Position numbers and translations under genes: made by a program. The notes below the pieces were generated by a model, which had not been told where the DNA came from, ran no database searches, and was given only the letters and a program-made list of their open reading frames with translations. Source: Clostridia bacterium (GTDB lineage Bacteria > Bacillota > Clostridia > TANB77 > CAG-465). Taken from it: a stretch of DNA of 64,000 nt. Positions 20,501-30,865 of this stretch are shown here, piece after piece. The DNA is taken from NCBI GenBank assembly GCA_029256705.1, contig JAQSXK010000004.1, forward strand, positions 51,445 through 115,444. Reading direction: 5' to 3'. Every line of letters starts with the position of its first letter. Positions within the stretch are counted from its first letter, which is position 1.

Positions 20501-20763
20501 ACTAGATTATAACATATGATATTTAAATCTTGTGCTATTCTCACACAATGTGTTGCTCTTATTCCTAATTCATGATGCATATGATAGCTATGGCAGTATG
20601 GACAAAAGAAATAACTTCTATTTTTATAGTCAGTTAATACCGCTTTAAATGTTAATAATTTATTTATAACTTTTGGCTTTTTCTCTTGTAAGCGTATTAG
20701 TTGCTTTAATTCTTTGTTACTTAATTTTTGTTTTTGGGTTATTCTATATAAACTTAATTCCAT
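20488..20763 (-). CDS. Small zinc-ribbon-like protein
   Basis: FFCPYCHSYHMHHELGIRATHCV Cys/His cluster. Confidence 0.6.
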   Translation of the reverse strand: MELSLYRITQKQKLSNKELKQLIRLQEKKPKVINKLLTFKAVLTDYKNRSYFFCPYCHSYHMHHELGIRATHCVRIAQDLNIICYNLVQFE

Positions 20764-20844
20764 AAATATTTACTCCTTTCAATTTCTAAATTAGTGTGAC
20801 ATATGTGACATTGCGGGTTGTATGTCACACATGTCACATATTAT

Positions 20845-22467
20845 TTAATATATATTGGGATTTACTAAAAATTCTTTTGAGTTTGTGTTATAAAATATAT
20901 ATTTTCGCTTTTCTAATTCGCGCAGACCGCCCAACATTTCCTCTATGTTATTAAATTTTCTGCGTTTTCTGAGTAATTCTCTTGTAGATATATTAAAAAC
21001 TCTATTATTTTTTATATAATCTAATATATATATTGCATCTTTTATATCAGGACTTGTGTTATTATCAATAAATACATGTTTTGCGTGTTCTAAAAAATAA
21101 TTTCCGATGTTAATAGCATTGGCTACCGATTTCTTTGAAATTACTAGTGGATCAGTGTTGGTTGTAAGCTCCAAAATTCCTGCTATTCTAGCAATTACAC
21201 CCTCTAGTTTCTTAGACCAATCAGCCAGTTTATATAATTCATTAATTAACTTGGGTTCTAAATCGTTGTGAAAAATTTCCATTAAATTAAGAGCTTCATC
21301 ACTAAATTGTATGTTTTTAATAATTGGAGGATTGAGATTAAGTAATTTATCTATTAGTTCATTGTAATTTTCTTGGGTAATTGTATTTATTTTTTCTGAG
21401 TTGAAACTTCTTTTTCCTACTTTTGAAGTAGGGATAGAAAATAGAAATCTAGCTAATAATCCACGACCACAAAATTCATAATTTTTAAGAATCTTATTTA
21501 AAACGTTAGGCTGAATAGCTAAAAGTATAGTAAGAGCAGGATCTAAAATATATTCTGCCTCTCTGTTTAATCTATCAACTTTTATTAAATCGCCTGCATG
21601 ACCTTTCAAAAAAACGTCAATGTTTATGTTTTTTGAGTACATACCAGACATAATGTCGAATATTCCGCCCTCTGCGGATATAATTGCTATTTTTCCGTCA
21701 TTTTCATACATTAAGTTTGATAGTTTTTCGGGCGTGACGCTATCTACAAATAGTTTTATAGGTTTTAATTCATTAAATTGTGATATTTTATCAGACAAGT
21801 CTGAAATTTTACCGTGATCGGTTTCTTTTCCTTTTGAAAATTTATCTTCCAGTACTATTTTTTCCTTTTCTAATATTGACTTTTCTATTTTATTTTGTTC
21901 TAATTTGGGTTTTAATTTTTCATTTTCATTCAATTCAAATTTTATAACAGGCATAATAAAATATTTTATTACTCCAGATTTTCTCTCTCCGGGAGGAGCT
22001 ATAAAAGTTAAAAATAAATTTAAGGGCTCAACCCAGTCACTGGTAACATTAACTTGAAATTTTTTTTGTAAGCAAATTGAAAGTACTGCTAAAACGCAAG
22101 TGGCACCCATGTCATGAGAAGTTTGAGTAGATGTTGCAACTTCATCTACAAATTTTCTAATTGTTTCTGGTAATGAATTTATTGGGAATTCAGGTAATAT
22201 AGTTGTGTGAAATTCATCTATTTCGAATTCTATATTGTTATATATATGATGGATTCTGTGTATATTTATAAACTTCATATATTCTATATAAGTATTTAAA
22301 TCAAAAAGCTTCATTCTATTTTCTAATTTGCACTTTAATTTTTTATCTGTAGATTCGAGTAGATATTCAAGAATTAAATTAGAAGTATCTAAGTTTTGCA
22401 AGTCATATTTTATTTCTGTATCTGATAAATTGTCTATATGTTTTAGTTCAATATTTGTTGAGTACAT
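20845..22467 (-). CDS. DUF3987 protein (mobile-element primase/helicase-associated)
   Basis: LPETIRKFVDEVATSTQTSHDMGATCVLAVLSICLQKKFQV...EPLNLFLTFIAPPGERKSGVIKYF matches DUF3987. Confidence 0.8.
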   Translation of the reverse strand: MYSTNIELKHIDNLSDTEIKYDLQNLDTSNLILEYLLESTDKKLKCKLENRMKLFDLNTYIEYMKFINIHRIHHIYNNIEFEIDEFHTTILPEFPINSLPETIRKFVDEVATSTQTSHDMGATCVLAVLSICLQKKFQVNVTSDWVEPLNLFLTFIAPPGERKSGVIKYFIMPVIKFELNENEKLKPKLEQNKIEKSILEKEKIVLEDKFSKGKETDHGKISDLSDKISQFNELKPIKLFVDSVTPEKLSNLMYENDGKIAIISAEGGIFDIMSGMYSKNINIDVFLKGHAGDLIKVDRLNREAEYILDPALTILLAIQPNVLNKILKNYEFCGRGLLARFLFSIPTSKVGKRSFNSEKINTITQENYNELIDKLLNLNPPIIKNIQFSDEALNLMEIFHNDLEPKLINELYKLADWSKKLEGVIARIAGILELTTNTDPLVISKKSVANAINIGNYFLEHAKHVFIDNNTSPDIKDAIYILDYIKNNRVFNISTRELLRKRRKFNNIEEMLGGLRELEKRKYIFYNTNSKEFLVNPNIY

Positions 22468-22477
22468 AATATTCCTC

Positions 22478-22699
22478 CTATTTTAGACTTATTATTACTT
22501 CTTGATTTACGGTGTTTATTTTTCTGTTTTCATTTTCCATATTTAAAATCCAGTTTTCTAAAGTCTGTTTACGAAAATAGTACCTATTTCCTATCATAAA
22601 ATAATTAATTTCTTTTAATCTAACTAGCTTTCTTAAAGTTGTTAATCCACAACCTAAAAATATTGCAGATTCTTTTAAGTTTAAAATTTGATCATTCAT
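22478..22699 (-). CDS. Excisionase-like / HTH_17 DNA-binding protein
   Basis: LNLKESAIFLGCGLTTLRKLVRLKEINYFMIGNRYYFRKQTLENWI. Confidence 0.8.
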   Translation of the reverse strand: MNDQILNLKESAIFLGCGLTTLRKLVRLKEINYFMIGNRYYFRKQTLENWILNMENENRKINTVNQEVIISLK

Positions 22700-22701
22700 T
22701 T

Positions 22702-22881
22702 TTACTCTTTCTCCTTTTTTAATTTTTTAATTGTTTCTAAAATCTTGTTTTTTTCATCAATTGTCATTTCATTTCTTAATTTTCTTGAAAATGATTCTTC
22801 TCTTATTTTTAGAGCATGTGCGATTTGGTATTTTTTGAATCCGTTATCTTCAATTGATTGTCTAATTTCTAGATTGTTCAT
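22702..22881 (-). CDS. Small HTH-like regulator (59 aa)
   Basis: MNNLEIRQSIEDNGFKKYQIAHALKIREESFSRKLRNEMTIDEKNKILETIKKLKKEKE; AGGAGG RBS; below ORF-track cutoff. Confidence 0.65.
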   Translation of the reverse strand: MNNLEIRQSIEDNGFKKYQIAHALKIREESFSRKLRNEMTIDEKNKILETIKKLKKEKE

Positions 22882-23080
22882 TTTTTTCTCCTCCTTTTTT
22901 ATAAATATGATTAAAAAGTATTGACTTTTTAATATATAGTGTTAAAATATTGTTAATAAATATTGTTAACTATAATTACATTATAACACTAAAAAACTCA
23001 TTAAATTTACTATGTTAATAGATTTATACAATAATGTTTTAAAATATTAAATGTTAAAAATATTTACATGGAGGTATAAT

Positions 23081-23746
23081 ATGAAAGAAAACGAAAAAAA
23101 TGAATATCAAAACAATATAGGGAAAAGATTAAAAAAATTAAGAGAGGAATATGAGGAAGAATATGAAAGGAAAAAACATAAATTATTGACTGATGCCGAA
23201 TTTGAAAAGAGACTTAATGTAACAAGGCAAACATATAAAAATTATGAAAATGGAAAGAATCCAATGCCTTTCAATATAGTTATAGATTTATCGAATTTCT
23301 ATAAAGTTCCTAGTGACTATATACTCTGCAGGACAAATGTTAAAAATATTGCTATGAATAATATAAATAAAACAACTGGACTTGATGATATAGCTATTAA
23401 GGCATTAAACAAGAATAAAGATGATGTAATATTATTAAATACAATTAATTTTTTACTAAAAAATTTAGAGATGAATATTGATAAAAATTTGAGAACAAAA
23501 GAGGGCTATTCGAGAGAGTCAATTATAAGATTAATATCATTTTATCTAAATTCAGAAGAAAGCGATAAAGAATTTGCTTTAACTGACAAAGATCATTTGA
23601 AGGTGGATATGGATAAGGGTAAATTTTATGGAGATATAAGCTTGCCATATAATGTTAAAATGTCAGAAATAAATAAAATAAAACTTTTAGAGTTAGAATC
23701 TGAATTAATGCAACTAAAAAAAGAGAGTAGAGGTAAAATAAAATGA
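23081..23746 (+). CDS. Phage-type XRE repressor
   Basis: NIGKRLKKLREEYEEEY...LTDAEFEKRLNVTRQTYKNYENGKNPMPFNIVIDLSNFYKVPSDYIL; GGAGG RBS before ATG 23081. Confidence 0.85.
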   Translation: MKENEKNEYQNNIGKRLKKLREEYEEEYERKKHKLLTDAEFEKRLNVTRQTYKNYENGKNPMPFNIVIDLSNFYKVPSDYILCRTNVKNIAMNNINKTTGLDDIAIKALNKNKDDVILLNTINFLLKNLEMNIDKNLRTKEGYSRESIIRLISFYLNSEESDKEFALTDKDHLKVDMDKGKFYGDISLPYNVKMSEINKIKLLELESELMQLKKESRGKIK

Positions 23747-24864
23747 GTATAAAGCAGAGAGGTAAAAACATTTGGCTTATACAGGTGTATAGAGGTAAAA
23801 ATAAAAATGGAACTTATGAACGCACATACGAGACATTTCATGGCTTAAAGAAAGAGGCAGAAGCTCGTGAAGCTGAAATGCTAGCACAAATAAACAATAA
23901 CACTTTTGTTAACAAAAATAAAATGACGGTTGAAGAATTAGCTGATGAGTATTTAGAAAATATCAAAAGTAAAATAGCACTCAAAACTTATTATACATAT
24001 AATTTATATAGTAAAAATATTAAGAGAGTAATAGGACATATTAAACTACAAAATTTAAATACTAAAATATTAGAGGATTTTTATACAGAGTTGAAAACAA
24101 ATACAAAATTTGCCCCTAAAACTATCAAACATCATTATACTATAGTTAATAGTATGTTAAATAAGGCGGTATTATGGGGCTATATATCAGTTAATTCTAA
24201 TAGTAAGTGCGATAAAATAAAAGTACCTAAAAAAGAAATGAAGTACTATAATCCAGAACAAGTACAAAATTTAGTTAAAGCATTATCTAGTGAGTCTCTA
24301 AAATATCAAGCACTTATCTTACTTGCTATCGACAGTGGATGTAGAAGAGGAGAATTAACAGGTTTAGAATGGTCAGATATTGATTTTAATGAATCTAAAA
24401 TAATAATTAATAAAGAAACACAGTATGTATCAAACGTAGGAATCATCGAAAAAGAGACTAAGACAGAGTCTAGTAATCGTAATATATATGTAGCACCTAC
24501 AACTTTAAATACATTAAAAAAGTATGAAAAAGAGCAGCTGACTCTAAGATTAAAGTTAGGAAGTAAATGGGAGTCTAGTAATAAAATATTCACAACAGAT
24601 TTTGGAGGAAAAATGCATCCTAATACACCATCTGCCATATTATCTAAGATTCTGAAAAAACATAATTTGCCATATATAAACTTCCATGGGTTGAGACATA
24701 CAAGCATATCATTACAAATAGCTAGCGGAATACAAGCCCAAATAATATCAAAGAGAGCTGGCCATAGTAATCTAGCAACAACTCATAATATATATTCACA
24801 TTTCTTTGATGAGAGTTTTAGAGAAACTGCAGATAAAATGGAAAATTTTTTAAATGTACAATAA
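23743..24864 (+). CDS. int: Tyrosine-type site-specific integrase
   Basis: ALILLAIDSGCRRGELTGLEWSDID ... NFHGLRHTSISLQIASGIQAQIISKRAGHSNLATTHNIYSHF (R..HxxR..H..Y). Confidence 0.95.
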   Translation: MSIKQRGKNIWLIQVYRGKNKNGTYERTYETFHGLKKEAEAREAEMLAQINNNTFVNKNKMTVEELADEYLENIKSKIALKTYYTYNLYSKNIKRVIGHIKLQNLNTKILEDFYTELKTNTKFAPKTIKHHYTIVNSMLNKAVLWGYISVNSNSKCDKIKVPKKEMKYYNPEQVQNLVKALSSESLKYQALILLAIDSGCRRGELTGLEWSDIDFNESKIIINKETQYVSNVGIIEKETKTESSNRNIYVAPTTLNTLKKYEKEQLTLRLKLGSKWESSNKIFTTDFGGKMHPNTPSAILSKILKKHNLPYINFHGLRHTSISLQIASGIQAQIISKRAGHSNLATTHNIYSHFFDESFRETADKMENFLNVQ

Positions 24865-25019
24865 ATGTTTTAATGTAATAAAATATTGCAATATTTATTA
24901 TAATATATTATAAATTTACATTATTCGACAAAATATACAAAAAAATATAGTATAATAAATAAAAAAGATTGTGAGATATTCTCAAAATCAATTTTGTAAA
25001 GATTTTAAGGGGTAAAAAC

Positions 25020-25982
25020 ATGGATATAAATTATTCTTTGCTAGAAAACGGGCTTGATTTTTTAATATCATCAATAAATAATATTAATTATTCGAAAGAA
25101 TGTGATGAGTCACTAAGAAAGAGGTATTTAAAATATTCCGTTCTTAATTTATCATCTGGTATTGAATTAGTATTTAAATATAAATTAGTAAATGAACATT
25201 GGACATATATTTTTGCGGATATGAATAAGGCTAATAAAAGAGAACTAGAAGAAGGCGATATAAAAAGTGTTGATAGTATTTCAAATATTGAAAGACTTAA
25301 AAGATTTTGTAATGTGTGTTTTTCAACTGAGGATGAAAGAATACTTGAAAATCTTCGTAAGAGAAGAAATAAAATGGAACATTTTAAGATAAAAGAATCA
25401 ATAGAAGCAGTTGAAACTATAATGTATGACTCATTATCATTAGTAATTAAATTTATTGCTGAATATATAAATATTACTAATATATCTGATGATGAAAAAG
25501 AATTATTATTTAGCATACAAAAGGAAACACAAAATTTAAAAGAAATAATTAATGCAAGAGAAAAAATAATTGAAGCAACTGCTAAACAAGATGGAGTATT
25601 TGACGAACTTGTTACTTGTCCCAATTGTTTTAAAAAATTTCTTTCTATTGATTGTGGCAATAATGAATGCTTATTTTGTTATTACACAGATGACTCTCAT
25701 AACATAGCAGATTTATATATATCGAATGTACTTGGAATTTCTTCGTATGAATGTATTAAAGATGGCGGTATATATCCATTATGTAATTGTACTGAATGTG
25801 GAGAAAATAGTATGGTTCTCGATTATAATGAAAATATTGCGTTTTGTTTTTATTGCAAATTTAAAACCAAATTAGAAGATATTAGGTTGTGTTGTAATTG
25901 TGGACAACCATTTAATTCGATTGATAATGATATAATGATTTGTGAAGAATGCCTTAATTATGAAATTTCTAAAGATGATTGA
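25020..25982 (+). CDS. HEPN-like N-terminal domain with C-terminal zinc ribbons; candidate defence component
   Basis: RKRRNKMEHF contains an R-x4-H motif; C-terminal CPNC, CTECG, CCNCGQPF, CEEC Cys pairs; first gene of the cargo operon. Confidence 0.55.
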   Translation: MDINYSLLENGLDFLISSINNINYSKECDESLRKRYLKYSVLNLSSGIELVFKYKLVNEHWTYIFADMNKANKRELEEGDIKSVDSISNIERLKRFCNVCFSTEDERILENLRKRRNKMEHFKIKESIEAVETIMYDSLSLVIKFIAEYINITNISDDEKELLFSIQKETQNLKEIINAREKIIEATAKQDGVFDELVTCPNCFKKFLSIDCGNNECLFCYYTDDSHNIADLYISNVLGISSYECIKDGGIYPLCNCTECGENSMVLDYNENIAFCFYCKFKTKLEDIRLCCNCGQPFNSIDNDIMICEECLNYEISKDD

Positions 25983-26001
25983 AAACATTTAAGGAGGAAA
26001 A

Positions 26002-27756
26002 ATGAGAATAAAAAAAATTGATATAAAAAATGTAAAAGGAATAGATCATTTATGTCTTGATTTAGATTTAATTCCAAATAAGCCAAATATTTTCGTTGCC
26101 CCAAATGGTTTTGGAAAAAGTTCTTTTAGTATTGCATTTAAATCTCTGAACAATAGCAGACTAAAACTTGATAAAATTGATTTACACGATGGAAATGAAG
26201 AAAATAAACCGGAATTAAAAATCATAATAGATGAAGATAATGTGGAGAAAATTTTAATTGCCAATGATACAAAAAATGACATTAATAAAGAGATAGATGT
26301 TTTTGTTATAAATAACCAGTTAGTCGCAAAATCAACATTATTTAATATTAGTGGGAGAAGTATTGCAAAAGCTTCTTTAGAGATATTGCCAAATGTTATT
26401 GTTCAAAGTATACCTGAAAGATATATTATTAAGTATTCATATTTAGAAGAGAAAAAAAAGTTTGGAGAAAACGGGAAAATATTACCAAATATAAAAGAAA
26501 TATTTGAGAATAGAAATATTTTATTCATATTGGAAAAAGATGTAGATTTTAATAAATTTACTCAAATAAGAACTTTGAGAAAAATAGAAGAATTTAAAAA
26601 TAGAATAAATAGTTATAAAGGTTCAACAGCAGAAATAAGAGAAAAAATAATGAATAATGGAATTCTCGAATTAGAAGAAATTGATGAAATGAAAAAAATC
26701 ACAAATATAATAAACCAATATGAATTTGAATCAATAAGCGATGTTCTGGATTCTTATTTGTGTGCAATTCAATTAGTAGGAATTTTAAAAATTAATAAGA
26801 ATATAAAACGATTTCTTGATTATCAGCATTACTTAAATGTTAAAGAGAAATATATAGAATTATTGAGTAACATAGACACAACACGTTTTAATAAGAAACC
26901 CAAAGAAGATAGTAAAAAAGGATTAATTATGGAGTGGCCTAAGGCATATGAGATATCTAATGGTCAAAGAGATATTCTATCATTTATATCTTCACTAGTT
27001 ACAGCAGAAAACATTATGAATAGAAAGAAATGCATTTTAATTATCGATGAGGTTTTTGATTATTTAGATGATGCAAATTTAATTTCGTGCCAATACTTTA
27101 TAACTAAATATATAGAAAAAATGAAAAAAGAGGGAAGAGAATTTTTTCCTATTATTATGACTCATCTTGATCCAAATGTTTTCAATCATTTTTGTTTTAA
27201 TAAACATAAAACTAAAATTAAATATATGAAAGAGATTTCTGATAATGTTAGTAATAATTTAATTAAACTAATTCGTAATAGAGGAAACGAATTAATTGAT
27301 GATGAAATTAGTAAATGTTATTTTCATTTTTATCCGAATAAACTTGATATATCAGAATATATTGGAAATTTAAATTTAAGTAACGAATGGAAGAATTCGG
27401 AAGGCTTTTGCAAATATATAGATATGCAAACCAATAAATATGTGCATAATTTAGATGATTATGATTCTTTGGCAGTGTGTATTGGGTTACGCATGCATAT
27501 AGAAAAATATTTGTACAGAAGATTATCTTCAGAAGAATTAAAAGAAAAATTTTTATGCATTCACGGTACTAAGAAAAAAATAGAAAATTGTTTAAGTGTA
27601 GGGATAGATGTTCCGGATTTGTTTTGCTTGCTTGGAATAATATATAATGCAAATTTACATATAAAAAACAATGAAGATATAGTTACTCCATTAAAATATA
27701 AACTTGAAAATATAACAATAAGAAAAATGATAAATTCGGTATTAGAATATCAGTAA
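26002..27756 (+). CDS. RecF/SMC-like AAA ATPase
   Basis: MRIKKIDIKNVKGIDHL...NIFVAPNGFGKSSFSIAF (Walker A), ISNGQRDILSFISSL (signature), CILIIDEVFDYLDD (Walker B). Confidence 0.85.
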   Translation: MRIKKIDIKNVKGIDHLCLDLDLIPNKPNIFVAPNGFGKSSFSIAFKSLNNSRLKLDKIDLHDGNEENKPELKIIIDEDNVEKILIANDTKNDINKEIDVFVINNQLVAKSTLFNISGRSIAKASLEILPNVIVQSIPERYIIKYSYLEEKKKFGENGKILPNIKEIFENRNILFILEKDVDFNKFTQIRTLRKIEEFKNRINSYKGSTAEIREKIMNNGILELEEIDEMKKITNIINQYEFESISDVLDSYLCAIQLVGILKINKNIKRFLDYQHYLNVKEKYIELLSNIDTTRFNKKPKEDSKKGLIMEWPKAYEISNGQRDILSFISSLVTAENIMNRKKCILIIDEVFDYLDDANLISCQYFITKYIEKMKKEGREFFPIIMTHLDPNVFNHFCFNKHKTKIKYMKEISDNVSNNLIKLIRNRGNELIDDEISKCYFHFYPNKLDISEYIGNLNLSNEWKNSEGFCKYIDMQTNKYVHNLDDYDSLAVCIGLRMHIEKYLYRRLSSEELKEKFLCIHGTKKKIENCLSVGIDVPDLFCLLGIIYNANLHIKNNEDIVTPLKYKLENITIRKMINSVLEYQ

Positions 27757-27770
27757 AAGGAGGGATTAAG

Positions 27771-28934
27771 TTGGAAGATGGTGGATATTATGCCATAAAA
27801 GGATTTAGTTTCCAATTTATAAAATCAATTCAGAGTATTCTGGATTCAAAAACACTAGAACAAAAATTTACACTGGAAAATAAACAAGATTTTAATAGTG
27901 ATACAATAGTATATCAAATGAAATATAAAGAAAAATCAAAATATTTACCTAGTAATTTGAAAGAACCTGTTATAAAAATTCTGAATGATTATAAAAAGGA
28001 AAAGTGTAAATACGTATTATATGCTTATTTTTATGATAGACAGAATGAACAAATATCCTTTGATAGCGTGTATGAATTAGATAAAATATTACTAAACTGT
28101 AAAATAGGGAATGTATTTTATAAATTTGAAAATGAATTGAAAGAGTCATTTATAAAAGATTTTAAAATTGTATTATCAAAAGAGTATATTCTCGAAATGA
28201 AGGAAGCTATAGATAAAATAGGAGATACGCTTAACTGCGATTTTGAAGTTGCAGAAATATATTACCCTCAAGTGATTGGGTTATTTATTAATATTATAAC
28301 ACAAAATAGTCCTGTTAATAGAGTTATAACAAAAAAGGAAATAATTGAATATTTAAAATTAAACAGAGATACAATTATACATGATTTTTATATTAGAAAT
28401 AAAAAAAATAAAGAGTATATCAAATTCATAAAAGATAATTTTTTTAAAGAAAGAACATTGAATAATCATGAAAGATTTTTTATTTTTAATTTTAGTAATT
28501 ATAGTAAAGTTGAAATTCAAAGTGTAATATATTCTATATCAAAAAAATACTACAAATTACAGAGAATAAATAAAGATAAATATATGCTAATATCTCCACC
28601 TCCATATATATATATACAAAACATAGATGAAAATTTATTAAAAGAAATAAAAAGAGAGATGTATGGAAGTTGTTTAAAGTTTAATGATGGATATCCATTT
28701 AAAGGCGCTATATTTGATGTAGAAAATATTGTAAAAGCAAATTCTCGACAGGATGATATATGTTTTAAAATTATTGATAATATTAATGATTTAAAATCAG
28801 TATTAACTAAGCTATCAAATAAAGTTAAGAAAGTATATAATTTTTATAGTGATACTAAATTAGATATTAATATTGAAGATTTGAACTACGTTAAAATTGA
28901 TAATATAAGAAATGTTATTGATATAATGAGTTAG
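27771..28934 (+). CDS. DUF4297/Cap4-like nuclease-domain protein
   Basis: GGYYAIKGFSFQFIKSIQSIL...FTLENKQDFNSDTIVYQMKYKEKSK fits E-x(n)-D-x-hQxK of DUF4297-type restriction-like nucleases; directly upstream of HerA-like gene. Confidence 0.6.
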   Translation: MEDGGYYAIKGFSFQFIKSIQSILDSKTLEQKFTLENKQDFNSDTIVYQMKYKEKSKYLPSNLKEPVIKILNDYKKEKCKYVLYAYFYDRQNEQISFDSVYELDKILLNCKIGNVFYKFENELKESFIKDFKIVLSKEYILEMKEAIDKIGDTLNCDFEVAEIYYPQVIGLFINIITQNSPVNRVITKKEIIEYLKLNRDTIIHDFYIRNKKNKEYIKFIKDNFFKERTLNNHERFFIFNFSNYSKVEIQSVIYSISKKYYKLQRINKDKYMLISPPPYIYIQNIDENLLKEIKREMYGSCLKFNDGYPFKGAIFDVENIVKANSRQDDICFKIIDNINDLKSVLTKLSNKVKKVYNFYSDTKLDINIEDLNYVKIDNIRNVIDIMS

Positions 28935-28947
28935 AAGGAGAAAGATT

Positions 28948-30699
28948 ATGGAAAATTTATGTGCTCAAGTAATATCGGTGGATCCAGATAAAGTTAAAAT
29001 TCTAGTTAATGATATGGATGATTGGAAAACTGCAGAATGTAAATTAAAAATTGGTTCGTATTTAGAAATAAAAAGTGATGATGACAGTTTTGTAGTAATA
29101 GCTATAATAGAGAATTTTAAGATAGATTTAATTGAAATCACAAAAATAGATGAAAGTGGTAGATCTTATACAGAAATGGAAAGAAAATATGTTATTGATG
29201 CAACTCCATTGGGAATTATTCAAGATAATATATTTAGAAGAGGTGGGGATACATTATCTATACCACCAAAAACGGTAAATATTGCTGAAGATAATACCGT
29301 TAATAAAATATTTACTGATAGTATTTCCGAAAATGAAAGATTTTGTTTTGCAACTCTATCTAATAACGCGAATGTAAAAATAAGTGTTAATGGTAACAAA
29401 TTTTTTAATAAACATATAGCTATTGTAGGTTCAAGTGGATCTGGTAAATCTAATACTACTGCTAAAATAATACAAAATGCAATAAACGTAAAAAAACAGG
29501 GATATAATGGACTTAACAATTCTCATATTGTAATATTTGATATACATTCAGAATATCAAACAGCTTTTCCAGATGCAAATAAAATTAATATAGAAAATTT
29601 AGTGTTACCATACTGGTTATTAAGTGGGGATGAATTAGAAGAAATTTTTTTAGATACTGGAGATAATAATAATTATAATCAATCATCACTTTTAAGAAAT
29701 GTAATAACTATTAATAAGCAGGTTACGTGTGGTGATAACAGAAGTTTAAATTTTGACTCTCCCACTAAATTTAATGTTAAAGAAATATACAACGCCTTAA
29801 AAAATTTTAAGATTGAGACACATGAATATTACAATGATTTAGATGTAAAATATAAAAATAGAGAAGAAAAGAAGTACTGTAACATTTATGATAAAATGAA
29901 AGACTATTTTAAAGAGGAATATGAATTTCAGGCCTCTAAGACAAATGCTATAAAAAAAGGTCCTTATGCTGATGGTACAATAGACAAATTTATAAATAGG
30001 TTTCATAATAAAATTACCGACAATAGATTGGATTTTTTATTTGGTGAAAGGTCAAAAAATATAACTTTTATAGAGGCAATACAGCAATTTATAGGATATA
30101 GAGAGGATAACAAATCAAATGTAACAATAATAGATCTTAGTGGAGTGCCTTTTGATGTTCTAAGTATAACGGTATCTTTGATATCAAGAATTTTATTTGA
30201 TTTTGCTTATTCTAGCAGAAAAAATAATTCTCTAAACAGCATACCGCTTTTGCTAGTTTTTGAAGAAGCACACAAATATGTTCCAAAGAGTGAATTATTA
30301 AAATACAAATCATCAAGAAATTCAATCGAAAGAATTGCTAAAGAAGGCAGAAAATATGGCATAACATTGGTGATTGTTAGTCAAAGACCATCTGAAGTTT
30401 CTGAAACGATATTTTCTCAATGTAATACTTTCGTGGCAATGAGATTGACAAATCCAGATGATCAAAACTATGTAAAAAGGCTATTGCCAGATACGTTTGG
30501 AAAATTAACAGCTGTGTTAAGTACATTGTCATCAGGAGAGGCGTTGTTAATTGGAGAATCTATAATAATACCATCAATAATAAAGGTAGACAAATGTGAG
30601 CTAGAACCATCTTCTAGTGATATAATGTATTTAGATGAGTGGAGAAAAGAATGGTTAGATATAGATTTTCAATCAGTTACAGATAATTGGAAAAAATAA
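28948..30699 (+). CDS. HerA-like DUF87 ATPase/translocase
   Basis: HIAIVGSSGSGKSNTTAKIIQ (Walker A), HIVIFDIHSEYQTAF, PLLLVFEEAHKYVP (Walker B), ERIAKEGRKYGITLVIVSQRPSEVSETIFSQCNTFVAMRLTNPDDQNYVKRLLPD. Confidence 0.93.
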   Translation: MENLCAQVISVDPDKVKILVNDMDDWKTAECKLKIGSYLEIKSDDDSFVVIAIIENFKIDLIEITKIDESGRSYTEMERKYVIDATPLGIIQDNIFRRGGDTLSIPPKTVNIAEDNTVNKIFTDSISENERFCFATLSNNANVKISVNGNKFFNKHIAIVGSSGSGKSNTTAKIIQNAINVKKQGYNGLNNSHIVIFDIHSEYQTAFPDANKINIENLVLPYWLLSGDELEEIFLDTGDNNNYNQSSLLRNVITINKQVTCGDNRSLNFDSPTKFNVKEIYNALKNFKIETHEYYNDLDVKYKNREEKKYCNIYDKMKDYFKEEYEFQASKTNAIKKGPYADGTIDKFINRFHNKITDNRLDFLFGERSKNITFIEAIQQFIGYREDNKSNVTIIDLSGVPFDVLSITVSLISRILFDFAYSSRKNNSLNSIPLLLVFEEAHKYVPKSELLKYKSSRNSIERIAKEGRKYGITLVIVSQRPSEVSETIFSQCNTFVAMRLTNPDDQNYVKRLLPDTFGKLTAVLSTLSSGEALLIGESIIIPSIIKVDKCELEPSSSDIMYLDEWRKEWLDIDFQSVTDNWKK

Positions 30700-30792
30700 A
30701 TAACTACAAATTAACTACATTCTAATAAAATAAAAAATAGCAAGAGTATTAAAACCCTTGCTATTTCTATATACTACCATATATAATTATGG

Positions 30793-30812
30793 TCGGAGTG
30801 ACAGGACTTGAA
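30793..30812. repeat. att direct repeat (tRNA copy)
   Basis: Part of tRNA-Pro 3' end; identical to 18574-18593. Confidence 0.85.
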
Positions 30813-30865
30813 CCTGCAACCCCATGGTCCCAAACCACGTACGCTACCAATTGCGCTACACCCCG
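30793..30865 (-). tRNA. tRNA-Pro (anticodon TGG)
   Basis: Cloverleaf from minus strand CGGGGTGTAGCGCAATTGGTAGCGTACGTGGTTTGGGACC...GGTTCAAGTCCTGTCACTCCGA. Confidence 0.95.

Larger units (their letters stand above)
18574..30812. mobile_element. Integrative element inserted in tRNA-Pro 3' end (~12.2 kb), bounded by 20-bp direct repeats
   Basis: Identical TCGGAGTGACAGGACTTGAA at 18574-18593 and 30793-30812 (the latter is the 3' end of tRNA-Pro). Encodes tyrosine integrase, HTH regulators, excisionase-like protein, DUF3987 protein and cargo. Confidence 0.85.
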
